DNA of 17,498 nucleotides from Vibrio tasmaniensis 1F-187 (GCF_000272405.2 NZ_AJZM02000145.1:1-17498); one strand, 5' to 3'. Counted from the stretch's first letter, positions 6,597 to 13,569 are shown. Program-made: numbers and translations. The notes: generated by a model from the sequence alone, not told the origin.

Positions 6597-7097
6597 ATGA
6601 GTGAGATTGCTCGCTTTATATCTGGTGAAGTGCCAGATAAATTTGGTCGTAATATAGAACAGTTGTTAGCTTACAATCACTTTTGGTTGGAGCATGACCA
6701 TAAGTACATTCAAGTATTTTTCCCAATAGATGAGGGGACTAAGTTTAATCAACATGCACCGTTGGTTACTCAAGAAGATAGGGCGCTTTTTGCTAATTCA
6801 GAAGAGCTCCGCACAGCTCATCTACAAGTACTTGACCTGATGCTTGAGTTTTGGGGCATGCAGCGAGAGGGTATCGAAATATCTTCGTTGTTACCGCTTA
6901 GCCCCGCAAATCATGTATGGCTTAAAAACCATGATCATAACCAACTAAGGTTAACGCGAGCTATTCGTAGTTTATATTTGTTAGGCAATGAGGAAGTTGC
7001 GACCAACTTATGTGGCTTCTTGATCGCATCAGCGAACGAAACCGGTTCTGTCTCTGATAAAACGGTGCAATATTGGCGTAATGCGTTAAATGGTTAG
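6597..7097 (+). CDS. OGFr (opioid growth factor receptor) conserved-domain protein, bacterial type
   Basis: This 166-residue soluble protein shows the conserved signature of the OGFr_N family at residues 23-61: a hydrophobic start LLAYNHFWLE, then HDHKYIQVFFPI and the distal APLVTQED. The family was named after an animal receptor, but bacterial members are common and of unknown function; the name should not be read as receptor activity. The second half (about 64-150) is mostly helical. The length matches typical short bacterial members. The ATG at 6597 has AGGAA at 6586-6590, 6 nt upstream. It stands alone: no gene precedes it closely and the following 221 nt hold only a gene remnant. Confidence 0.75.
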   Translation: MSEIARFISGEVPDKFGRNIEQLLAYNHFWLEHDHKYIQVFFPIDEGTKFNQHAPLVTQEDRALFANSEELRTAHLQVLDLMLEFWGMQREGIEISSLLPLSPANHVWLKNHDHNQLRLTRAIRSLYLLGNEEVATNLCGFLIASANETGSVSDKTVQYWRNALNG

Positions 7098-7228
7098 AAG
7101 TCCGCAATAGCCAGTGGGATTATCGATTTTCAGCACGTGGCAGTAGCAATAGATTTGATGGTCGTTGGCATTTAACCAATGGCCCGTGTAAAGGCACTTG
7201 GTTTATAGAAAAAGCCAACGACATGTAG
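7082..7228 (+). pseudogene. 3' remnant of an unknown gene
   Basis: An open frame of 48 codons runs from just after a TAA at 7079-7081 to TAG 7226-7228. It has no usable start codon, only a final ATG next to the stop. From codon 11 it reads like genuine protein: QWDYRFSARG, then SSNRFDGRWHLTNGP, CKGTWFIEK and ANDM, with the W/G/R-rich pattern of beta-strand proteins (GRWHLTNGPCKGTW). I do not recognise the family. The frame overlaps the end of the OGFr-like gene by 16 nt, so the missing 5' part would have been replaced by that gene. A frameshifted extension of the neighbour or chance are the alternatives. Confidence 0.4.
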
Positions 7229-7318
7229 GGCTATAAACGCATTATATACTTGGAATAACTTAAACAATATCCACGCGCATGTGTACGATTTAGTTTAAAC
7301 GTATAGATAGGGAAACCC

Positions 7319-7531
7319 ATGAGGATTGTGATTTTTATCGCTACAGTGATTTTAGTTAAATCAATTGAAGCAAAGTTTGGACACACCTATAACATCTTTT
7401 CAGATCCACTTGATATCAAGTTAGCCGCTCTTGATTTTGTCTTGTGGGTTTCAGTCTACTTTGGTTTATCTTTTGTTTATGAGAAGGGCAAAGGCATCCT
7501 GACTAAAATGGGTAAAGTTAAGAGTCCTTAA
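7319..7531 (+). CDS. Small hypothetical membrane protein, 70 residues
   Basis: I do not recognise this protein. It has two hydrophobic segments, about residues 2-14 and 35-53 (LAALDFVLWVSVYFGLSFVY), joined by a polar loop with EAKFGHTYN, and a basic C-terminal tail (KGKGILTKMGKVK) that should stay in the cytoplasm by the positive-inside rule. The first segment could be an uncleaved signal anchor, as no signal-peptidase site is evident. The ATG at 7319 has AGGGA at 7309-7313, 5 nt upstream. The neighbours are unrelated and the gaps on both sides suggest a single-gene unit. The strong ribosome-binding site and ordinary codon use support that it is real. Confidence 0.6.
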   Translation: MRIVIFIATVILVKSIEAKFGHTYNIFSDPLDIKLAALDFVLWVSVYFGLSFVYEKGKGILTKMGKVKSP

Positions 7532-7617
7532 TGGGAAAACTTGAACCCTATTAAGCGTAACGGAATATTGTTAGTGATTTGAACTAAGACCAAGAGACGG
7601 TTTGGAGAGGAATAGTT

Positions 7618-8085
7618 ATGAATGGAAAAATTGTTCGATGGGTTGATGAGAGGGGGTTTGGATTCATCAACTCAGATGAATTAAAGGGCGATATTTTTGT
7701 TCATATATCCAAATTTCGAAAGGGTTATCGTTCTCCAAAAGTGGGAGATAGCGTTGAATTTCAACTATCACATAGTTCTTCTAAACTCAGCGCTTCGAGT
7801 GCTCAGTTAGTTGGCATAGAACCACTCAAATCCAATCCTTTATCACTTATTTTGTCTGCACTTATCGTTGGTCTTATAGGGGCAGCTTTTTATCTTTTTT
7901 TGTTAGAGCCAAAGTTAAATCCGGCATATGAGAGTATGGGTTTTAGCTGCCAAGGAAAAATGTACTGCAGTGAGATGTTATCTTGTGATGAAGCAAAGTT
8001 TTATTTGGCAAACTGTCCCAATGTGAAAATAGATGGTGATCGTGATGGTATTCCTTGCGAGAGTCAGTTCTGCAGTCACTATTGA
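7618..8085 (+). CDS. Cold-shock domain / membrane segment / excalibur-domain fusion protein
   Basis: This 155-residue protein joins three parts. Residues 1-67 are a cold-shock (OB-fold) domain with RNP1 at G13-F-G-F-I17 and RNP2 at D25-I-F-V-H-I30, expected to bind single-stranded RNA or DNA in the cytoplasm. Residues about 75-96 are one membrane helix. Residues about 110-153 form an excalibur-like module with six cysteines (C111, C117, C123, C133, C147, C152) and the calcium-loop motif D139-G-D-R-D-G-I-P-C147-E148, which would be outside the membrane and disulfide-bonded. ATG 7618 is preceded by GGAGAGGA (7604-7611). The DUF1294-type membrane partners often fused to cold-shock domains are absent. 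Domain calls are firm; the biological role is unknown. Confidence 0.85.
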   Translation: MNGKIVRWVDERGFGFINSDELKGDIFVHISKFRKGYRSPKVGDSVEFQLSHSSSKLSASSAQLVGIEPLKSNPLSLILSALIVGLIGAAFYLFLLEPKLNPAYESMGFSCQGKMYCSEMLSCDEAKFYLANCPNVKIDGDRDGIPCESQFCSHY

Positions 8086-8131
8086 TGCCTGTTTACTAGT
8101 CATTCAAAATAGACAACTAAAAGGACATTAC

Positions 8132-8638
8132 ATGGAAATCAGAGTAGGGACATTACCTGATATTGCAGGCATCACCGATATCTTCAACTTTTATATTGAA
8201 CATACCAATGCGCGCTTTGAAGAAGAGAAGTTGTCGTTGGAAAATCGCCAGCAGTGGTTTTCTCAATTTTCTAGTCAAAGTAAATATCAACTTTATGTCG
8301 CGACAGAAGGTGATGCGTTATTAGGCTTCGCGTGTTCTCAGCAATACCGGGTTATGTCGGCATTTGAAGATACCGCAGAGGTCACTATTTATCTTGCGAC
8401 AGAAGCTCAAGGTAAAGGCTTAGGCTCTAAGCTTTATTCTCAGCTATTTGCATCGATTAGTGATTATGGTGTTCACCGCGTACTCTCAGGTGTTGCTTTA
8501 CCTAATGAGGCTTCAATAGCACTTCATAAACGTTTTGGATTTCGAGAAGTCGGAGTGTTCAATGAATATGCGAAGAAAAACGGTCAATACATCAGTTCAA
8601 TGTGGTTAGAGAAGGCGTTAACCAAGGAACCAGATTGA
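8132..8638 (+). CDS. GNAT N-acetyltransferase, phosphinothricin/MnaT (Pat)-like
   Basis: This 168-residue acetyltransferase uses acetyl-CoA to acetylate an amine. It follows the Pat/Bar/MnaT pattern: IFNFYIEHTNARFEEE near residues 17-32, a core strand VTIYLATEAQ, the acetyl-CoA pyrophosphate loop Q-G-K-G-L-G (about 91-96), then ALPNEASIALHKRFGFREVG in the last third. Members acetylate methionine sulfone/sulfoximine, phosphinothricin or similar small amino acids; the substrate here is inferred only from family likeness. The frame is open from 8033 within the previous gene, but the ATG at 8132 is chosen because AAGGA (8121-8125) lies 6 nt upstream and the family start motif begins there. The gap to the preceding gene is 46 nt. 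No resistance role can be assumed. Confidence 0.85.
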   Translation: MEIRVGTLPDIAGITDIFNFYIEHTNARFEEEKLSLENRQQWFSQFSSQSKYQLYVATEGDALLGFACSQQYRVMSAFEDTAEVTIYLATEAQGKGLGSKLYSQLFASISDYGVHRVLSGVALPNEASIALHKRFGFREVGVFNEYAKKNGQYISSMWLEKALTKEPD

Positions 8639-8659
8639 TTAGGATGGTTTAAACACGAT

Positions 8660-8691
8660 GCAATACTCTTGGTACTTAAATTACGTATTGC
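8660..8691. repeat. 7-bp inverted repeat between the two GNAT genes
   Basis: GCAATAC (8660-8666) and GTATTGC (8685-8691) are perfect inverted copies with an 18-nt spacer in the 85-nt gap. No T-run follows, so a terminator is unlikely; it may be an operator upstream of the GNAT-TPR gene or chance. Confidence 0.25.
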
Positions 8692-8723
8692 TCAATGTTT
8701 GATTTAGAAACAAAGGACACAAT

Positions 8724-9635
8724 ATGGAAGTAAGGTTAGTCAAAGGTTCCGATCCTAAGTTCGCTGAATCGATCACTAAAACGAATATGGCGAGTTACTA
8801 CCAAGCTCATGGCATCGCTTGGGGTCATAGTCAGTTTTTACGCAGCTGGGATGAACTGGATAACTATGAAGTTTATGTAGGGGATAGCCGTATTGGTGTT
8901 ATCCGCTTCAGTTACAACTGTGATACAACGTTTCTTAGGGACTTGCAGATATTAGCTGAATATCAAGATAGAGGCTTTGGTTCTAAGTGTCTCGATTTAG
9001 CTATTGAACATGCGAACAATCAATCATCGGTTCAGTTAGTGTTGCGAGTGTTCAGTGAGAACCCCGCTATTAAGCTTTATCAATCAAAAGGTTTTACTCA
9101 GTTGTCTGAAGTGAAAGGACTCGTTGAAATGGAACTGATTTTAGGAAGAACTATGGACACCATTATCAAACAAGCAATCGAATTGCGAAAAGAAGAGAAG
9201 TACCAAGAGTCACGTGACTTGTTGGCAACGCTACTCACTGATGAAAATTATGCCGCGAAAGCGCACTTGCAGATCGCGTGGTCTTACGATAATCAAGGTA
9301 AAGAGCGACAGGCGATTGAGCACTATGTGCTATCTCTGTCTGGCGTGCTTTCTTCAGTAGAGCGTTTTGATGCGCTGTTCGGTTTGGCGAGTACTTATCG
9401 AAGCCTTGGTCTTTATGCAGAGGCTTTAGGCTATTTCGAACAGACTATGGCTGAGTATCCTGACTCGATAGAGGTGAAACCTTTCTACGCAATGTGTTTG
9501 TACAATTTAGGTCGCCATAAAGAGGCGACGTCGCTATTACTTGAGCTTTTGGTATCTACGACTAATAGCGATGCGATTAAAGAGTACCAACGCGCGATCT
9601 CTTTATATGCTCAAGACTTAGATAAAACTTGGTAA
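8724..9635 (+). CDS. GNAT acetyltransferase fused to TPR-repeat protein
   Basis: This 303-residue protein has two halves. Residues 1-140 are a GNAT acetyltransferase: LRDLQILAEYQDRGFGSKCL contains the acetyl-CoA loop Q81-D-R-G-F-G86, and ENPAIKLYQSKGF (112-124) is the usual motif B region. Residues 144-303 consist of helix-turn-helix TPR units (for example AKAHLQIAWSYDNQGKERQA, ALFGLASTYRSLGLYAEALG, PFYAMCLYNLGRHKEA) like small standalone TPR proteins. The join is abrupt, at the natural end of the GNAT fold. Codon 144 is ATG (9153) with AGGAAGAA at 9143-9150 just before it, so the TPR half may also be made alone. ATG 8724 has AAAGGA at 8712-8717. The substrate and TPR partner are unknown. Confidence 0.85.
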   Translation: MEVRLVKGSDPKFAESITKTNMASYYQAHGIAWGHSQFLRSWDELDNYEVYVGDSRIGVIRFSYNCDTTFLRDLQILAEYQDRGFGSKCLDLAIEHANNQSSVQLVLRVFSENPAIKLYQSKGFTQLSEVKGLVEMELILGRTMDTIIKQAIELRKEEKYQESRDLLATLLTDENYAAKAHLQIAWSYDNQGKERQAIEHYVLSLSGVLSSVERFDALFGLASTYRSLGLYAEALGYFEQTMAEYPDSIEVKPFYAMCLYNLGRHKEATSLLLELLVSTTNSDAIKEYQRAISLYAQDLDKTW

Positions 9636-9668
9636 GCCGCTGCTTATAAAAATCATGTACTAATAGAG

Positions 9669-9701
9669 AAAAAAGCCTAAGTATTAATAGGATACTTAGG
9701 C
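9669..9701 (-). terminator. Intrinsic terminator of the mesX-mesD operon
   Basis: GCCTAAGTAT (9675-9684) and ATACTTAGGC (9692-9701) form a perfect 10-bp stem with a 7-nt loop. Read on the minus strand it is followed by six T (complement of the A-run 9669-9674), the form of a strong rho-independent terminator for mesD. On the plus strand no T-run follows directly, so it would stop the convergent GNAT-TPR transcript less well. Confidence 0.85.
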
Positions 9702-9741
9702 TTCAAGAATTCGGTTTTAGTTTTGGTTTGAGTTTAAACCG

Positions 9742-10770
9742 TTACTCTGAAAGTTCTTTACGAACGATCTCTGCGCCAGCGCTTAGCGCATTGAGCTTAG
9801 CTGAGGCAATTTCACGAGGAAGGGGAGCCATGCCGCAGTTGGTGCACGGGTAGAGCTTATCGGCATCAACATACTTCAGTGTTTCTCGTAGAGTGTCGGC
9901 AACTTCTTCTGGTGTTTCAATTGAATTGGTTGCAACATCGATAGCACCGACCATCACTTTCTTACCTCGAACGAGCTCAAGCAATTCAACCGGAACATGA
10001 GAGTTATGACACTCTAATGAGATGATATCGATATTCGATTGCTGAAGCTTAGGAAATACCTCTTCGTATTGGCGCCACTCGGTACCTAGTGTCTTTTTCC
10101 AATCCGTATTTGCTTTGATGCCGTAGCCATAACAAATATGGACTGCAGTTTCACACTTAAGCCCTTCAATGGCTCTTTCTAAACAAGCAATACCCCAATC
10201 GTTCACGTCATCAAAAAATACGTTAAACGCAGGCTCATCGAACTGAATAATATCAACACCAGCAGCTTCTAACTCTTTTGCTTCTTCGTTAAGGATTTTT
10301 GCGAACTCCCATGCTAGCTTTTCACGGCTTTGGTAATGCGCGTCGTAAAGCGTATCTATCATGGTCATTGGCCCCGGTAGAGCCCACTTAATTGGTTGAT
10401 CCGTTTGCTGGCGTAAGAACTTAGCATCTTCGACAAAAACCGACTTTTGACGAGAAACAGGGCCAACGACTGTTGGTACACTCGCATCGTAACGGTCGCG
10501 AATTTTAACGGTTTCACGCTTTTCAAAATCCACACCATTCAGATGTTCAATGAAGGTTGTTACAAAGTGCTGACGTGTTTGTTCGCCGTCACTCACAATA
10601 TCAATACCGGCTTGTTGCTGGTCGTGAAGAGAGACACGTAGCGCGTCTTGTTTGCCGTCGGTTAATTCGTCGCCTTCCAGTTTCCATGGAGACCAAAGTG
10701 TCTCTGGCTGTGCTAGCCAAGATGGCTTAGGTAAGCTGCCTGCTGTTGAAGTCGGTAATAATGTTTTCAT
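9742..10770 (-). CDS. mesD: Core methionine synthase MesD (MetE C-terminal-like, folate-independent)
   Basis: This 342-residue enzyme corresponds to only the catalytic half of MetE (full MetE is about 750 residues), so it lacks the N-terminal methyl-folate-binding half. It keeps the zinc ligands that activate homocysteine: H211-x-C213 in AVHICYGYG, E253 in SLECHNSH, and a cysteine of YPCTNCGM (C309 or C312). It also has DGEQTR (61-66) and QFDEPA (176-181) of the barrel. It methylates homocysteine to methionine in the cytosol. The adjoining DUF1852 gene identifies it as MesD, which published genetics found to work without methyl-tetrahydrofolate or cobalamin but to need DUF1852 and oxygen. It is second in the operon, 46 nt after mesX, with AAGGATAGG (10790-10782) before ATG 10770. 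A general UROD/MetE-like methyltransferase is the alternative. Confidence 0.85.
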   Translation of the reverse strand: MKTLLPTSTAGSLPKPSWLAQPETLWSPWKLEGDELTDGKQDALRVSLHDQQQAGIDIVSDGEQTRQHFVTTFIEHLNGVDFEKRETVKIRDRYDASVPTVVGPVSRQKSVFVEDAKFLRQQTDQPIKWALPGPMTMIDTLYDAHYQSREKLAWEFAKILNEEAKELEAAGVDIIQFDEPAFNVFFDDVNDWGIACLERAIEGLKCETAVHICYGYGIKANTDWKKTLGTEWRQYEEVFPKLQQSNIDIISLECHNSHVPVELLELVRGKKVMVGAIDVATNSIETPEEVADTLRETLKYVDADKLYPCTNCGMAPLPREIASAKLNALSAGAEIVRKELSE

Positions 10771-10816
10771 AACGTATACTGCCTATCCTTGGTGATTTAA
10801 GAGCGCAATTGCTCGA

Positions 10817-11794
10817 TTAAAGCGCGTAGTTGGCAGACCAGTTCTCTAGAACTGACTGGTATGGCTTAATGAAAGTCTCTTCTGCGAATTTACCTTGTTC
10901 GATAGCTAATTTGCTTCGTTCTTCTCGGTCATACACGATTTGAGTTAGCGAGTGATCCAAGTTTTTCAAGTTTGGTTGGTAGCAGTTACCTGCAACCGCA
11001 TTCGCGTTGTAAATCTCAGGACGGTAGATTTTTTGGAATGTACCCATGGTGCTGATGGTGCTGATAAGCTCTAGGTTTGAGTAATCGTTCAGTAGATCAC
11101 CAAAGAAATAGAAAGCTAGAGGTGCGACACTGTTTGGCGGCATGAAGTAACGAACCTGTAACCCCATCTTCTTAAAATATTGTTCAGTCAAAGAAGACTC
11201 ATTCGGTTGGTATTCAAAACCTAACACAGGATGTTGGTTCTCGGTTCGGTAATAGGTTTTATTATCTGACACGCTTAAGCAAATAACAGGTGGTTTATTA
11301 AAGTTCTTTTTGTAAGCGTCAGAGTTAACGAAATATTTAAAAAGCTTGCCGTGTAAATCCCCAAAATCTTCTGGAATGCTGAATTTCTCTTGGCCTTTAT
11401 TATGATCCAATAGACGTACGCTAAAGTCATAATCTCGAACATAAGAAGAGAAGTTATTTCCGATAATGCCTTCAATACGCTCGTTGGTTTTACGGTCTAG
11501 AATATTGGTTTTCAGTACTTCAATGGAAGGGAATGCTTCGCCGTTGCTTTCAATGTCCATATCAACAGAAATGATTTCAAGCTCTACAGAGTAACGGTCG
11601 CCCTTTGGGTTGTCCCAGTGTGCTAATGCGTTGAAACTGTTGTCAATCATCTGCAGTGCATTGCGCAAGTTTGCTTGGCGGCTGTCACCACGCGCCAAGT
11701 TAGCGAAGTTGGTGGTGATACGTGTGCTGTCCGCAGGTTGATAGTTCTCGTCGAGGCTAATGCTCTTAATTGTAAAATTAAATTCTGTATTCAT
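10817..11794 (-). CDS. mesX: MesX (DUF1852), partner of MesD
   Basis: This protein of about 325 residues matches what I know of DUF1852: the start MNTEFNFTIKSISLDENY, the central TRITTNFANLARG and LAHWDNPKGDRYSVELEI, then GLQVRYFMPPNSVAPLAFYF, and the end ENWSANYAL. It is soluble, with no signal or membrane segment. Published work showed that MesD requires this family and oxygen; an oxygenase that releases or prepares the methyl group is a common guess, but the reaction is not proven. The start is uncertain: ATG 11794 fits the family, while an in-frame TTG at 11812 would add six residues. Neither has a strong Shine-Dalgarno. It is the first gene of the mesX-mesD operon and divergent from the TauE/SafE gene. 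The family assignment is from memory, not from a search. Confidence 0.85.
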   Translation of the reverse strand: MNTEFNFTIKSISLDENYQPADSTRITTNFANLARGDSRQANLRNALQMIDNSFNALAHWDNPKGDRYSVELEIISVDMDIESNGEAFPSIEVLKTNILDRKTNERIEGIIGNNFSSYVRDYDFSVRLLDHNKGQEKFSIPEDFGDLHGKLFKYFVNSDAYKKNFNKPPVICLSVSDNKTYYRTENQHPVLGFEYQPNESSLTEQYFKKMGLQVRYFMPPNSVAPLAFYFFGDLLNDYSNLELISTISTMGTFQKIYRPEIYNANAVAGNCYQPNLKNLDHSLTQIVYDREERSKLAIEQGKFAEETFIKPYQSVLENWSANYAL

Positions 11795-12114
11795 GTTGAT
11801 CTGATATCCCAATCTGTTGTCTGACTTTCTCGGTCTTTAGAATTAAAATTGCTTTTATTTTTGCTTGTGACCGGATTAATAGTTGAAGGCAATACTGTAT
11901 GAAAAAATTAATACGGTATTAAGTTAATCGCTTGGTATTTTTATACTTGGTTCGATAAATGATTAACAATGGTATTCCTTCACATTCAACATGAGGAATA
12001 TTCATGATCTATTATGTTTGAAAATATTAGGTGGTGTCAGTTATATTAATTGGCTTGATGGAAATATAACCACATTAATAGTGCGTTATTTAAGACAATT
12101 AATTTAATTAAGAG
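11795..12114. promoter_or_regulatory. 320-nt divergent control region of mesX and the TauE/SafE gene
   Basis: This AT-rich gap must hold the promoters of both divergent genes. TGAGGAATATTCA (11992-12004) differs by one base from the conserved arms of the MetR site pattern TGAA-N5-TTCA, which would fit methionine control of mesX, but it lies about 200 nt from its start. No convincing MetJ box array was found near the mesX start. A 38-codon ORF (11991-12107) without a ribosome-binding site is probably spurious. Confidence 0.4.
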
Positions 12115-12933
12115 ATGGACGAAATGAGTGAGTTGCTGTTGTTGATTTTATACTGTGCATTATTAGGCAGTGGTGTTGGTTTTCTTGCCGGACTTTTGGG
12201 GATTGGCGGAGGGCTTATCATTGTACCTGTGTTAAGCAGCATTTTACTTCACTTAGAAGTTTTACCTGCTGACCAAGTGGTCGTTGCAGCGATTGCGACT
12301 TCCTTGGCATCAATTTTGTTTACCTCAACTTCCTCTGCGCTTGCTCACCACAAAAATGGAAACGTGCCTTGGGATTTGGCACCTTGGATCATGTTAGGTG
12401 TTGCTCTGGGTGCATTGATTAGTGGCTTTATGGCGGCTCTTTTACCGGAAAAAGTTGTTCGTATTGTGTTTGCCGTAAGTGTGGTTCTCATTGCGATAAA
12501 GATGTTCTTAAGCAGCAAAAGCGATACGCCTAAAGAACGAAAACTGCCGAACAAGGGCGTACTAACGGTTCTTACAACTATTACGGGCGGCTTGTCAGCC
12601 ATGATAGGCATTGGTGGTGGGGCATTGCTGGTTCCGCTATTGACGTTCTTCTCTGTCGATATGAAAAAGGCGATTGGTTGTGCGTCGGCTTGTGGCATTG
12701 TCATCGCGTTGTTTGGCTCGATAGGTTATATCAGTTCAGGCAGCAGCCACTTTGCTCTAACAGACGGTTTTGCTGGCTTTGTTTATTTGCCTGCGCTGCT
12801 AGGCATCGTGTGCACATCTTGGTTTACAGCTCCGCTAGGCGCAAAAGCAACTAACCATTTACCGGTTCCAACGATTAAGAAGATCTTCTCAGTACTGTTG
12901 GTGGTTATCGCAGCAAGTATGGTTGCTCGTTAA
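12115..12933 (+). CDS. TauE/SafE-family membrane permease (YfcA-like)
   Basis: This 272-residue inner-membrane protein has about eight hydrophobic segments arranged as two repeats. Each begins with the family signature: FLAGLLGIGGGLIIVPVL near residues 23-40 and GLSAMIGIGGGALLVPLL near 159-176. TauE/SafE proteins are thought to move sulfur-containing or organic anions such as sulfite, sulfoacetate or related compounds, usually outward. The substrate here is unknown; the divergent methionine-synthesis operon makes a sulfur link tempting but unproven. ATG 12115 is adjacent to AAGAG; ATG 12124 (codon 4) has TGGA 4 nt upstream and may be the true start. The length is usual for the family and no residue is obviously missing. 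Confidence 0.87.
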   Translation: MDEMSELLLLILYCALLGSGVGFLAGLLGIGGGLIIVPVLSSILLHLEVLPADQVVVAAIATSLASILFTSTSSALAHHKNGNVPWDLAPWIMLGVALGALISGFMAALLPEKVVRIVFAVSVVLIAIKMFLSSKSDTPKERKLPNKGVLTVLTTITGGLSAMIGIGGGALLVPLLTFFSVDMKKAIGCASACGIVIALFGSIGYISSGSSHFALTDGFAGFVYLPALLGIVCTSWFTAPLGAKATNHLPVPTIKKIFSVLLVVIAASMVAR

Positions 12934-12942
12934 TTAAAGAAT

Positions 12943-13074
12943 TCAGTAACCTGTAACTGATTCAGTTTCTTTATTCATTAGACATTTGGGTGCGAAAAAA
13001 TGCATGTAAATGTCTAATTGCGATCTGAGCCCTTCAATAACATGAGTTACTCCTTTTAATGCGTCATGGTTCAT
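12943..13074 (-). CDS. Doubtful small minus-strand ORF, 43 residues
   Basis: A minus-strand frame with ordinary codon use is open from inside the next gene (13158) to TGA near 12943. The first internal ATG that does not overlap the neighbour is at 13074, giving 43 residues with a helical middle (HVIEGLRSQLDIYMHFF). No ribosome-binding site is seen before 13074 or 13158. I do not recognise it. It may be the tail of a decayed gene or a chance frame over the hairpin at 12977-13018. Confidence 0.2.
   Translation of the reverse strand: MNHDALKGVTHVIEGLRSQLDIYMHFFAPKCLMNKETESVTGY
12977..13018. repeat. Perfect 11-bp inverted repeat with symmetric inner stem
   Basis: ATTAGACATTT (12977-12987) and AAATGTCTAAT (13008-13018) pair perfectly. 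Inside, TGC (12991-12993) pairs with GCA (13002-13004) across equal 3-nt internal loops and an 8-nt apical loop. No T-run follows on either strand, so it is not a typical terminator despite lying 43 nt after the TauE/SafE gene. Confidence 0.5.
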
Positions 13075-13139
13075 AATAAGGTTGTTCGCGTTTAATAAAT
13101 ATTCAAATGTGGTCAAGTACTTATCTAAAGGAGCGAGTG

Positions 13140-13535
13140 ATGGCACGAGAAATTTCATTTAAGGGCAACGGCCCACGTTGGAACGTGGCTCTATCAATGA
13201 TAATAAGTTACGTGATCGCATCTTTAGCTATCAACTTGTTTTATCAGACTGAGATCCAGTTTTTCCCTTTTGTTACTTCTATCTTAATCATGATCGCTGT
13301 CTATGCTTTGGTCTCCAAGTTCACCCGAAGACATTTATCTTTAGTTGGTGAAGACATACATCTACATGACGTTAAAGCGAACTTAGTGATCAAAAACTCT
13401 GTCTTTTCTCGTCAGTATATTCAGGTTAAATCACTGACTAAAACTGGCTATTACAAAGTGAATGTTCACAAAGGACAGGTTGATAAATCTGATTGGGAAA
13501 TGCTGTTAAGCAAGGCCACACAGCAAAACGTTTAA
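13140..13535 (+). CDS. Hypothetical membrane protein, 131 residues
   Basis: I do not recognise this protein. It has two adjacent membrane helices, about residues 15-36 and 41-60 (NVALSMIISYVIASLAINLF and FFPFVTSILIMIAVYALV), followed by a basic FTRRH junction and a soluble domain of about 70 residues with strand-like segments (LSLVGEDIHLHDVKANLVIK) on the cytoplasmic side. The layout resembles small PH-like membrane proteins, but I cannot confirm that. The frame is open from 13107, but ATG 13140 is chosen because AAAGGAG (13127-13133) lies 6 nt upstream. It is alone between larger genes, followed by an AT-rich inverted repeat. Confidence 0.65.
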   Translation: MAREISFKGNGPRWNVALSMIISYVIASLAINLFYQTEIQFFPFVTSILIMIAVYALVSKFTRRHLSLVGEDIHLHDVKANLVIKNSVFSRQYIQVKSLTKTGYYKVNVHKGQVDKSDWEMLLSKATQQNV

Positions 13536-13569
13536 CGCTAACTCTTCATGGAATTCATTAATGTCAGGG

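Noticed and set aside
6130..9740. Possibility that the run of small genes is an integron cassette array
   Set aside because: No repeated attC-like sites with conserved GTTRRRY ends and internal symmetry were found between the genes, and several gaps hold gene remnants instead.
11813..11845. MetJ box array before mesX
   Set aside because: On the minus strand AGACCGAG and nearby octamers match the AGACGTCT consensus at only about half the positions, which is too weak.
11991..12107. 38-codon plus-strand ORF in the mesX/TauE gap, considered as a leader peptide
   Set aside because: No ribosome-binding site and no run of regulatory codons such as Met; it is likely a chance frame in AT-rich DNA.
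12345..12704. 119-residue minus-strand ORF opposite the TauE/SafE gene
   Set aside because: Shadow frame of a gene with two clear family repeats; it has no own start signal.
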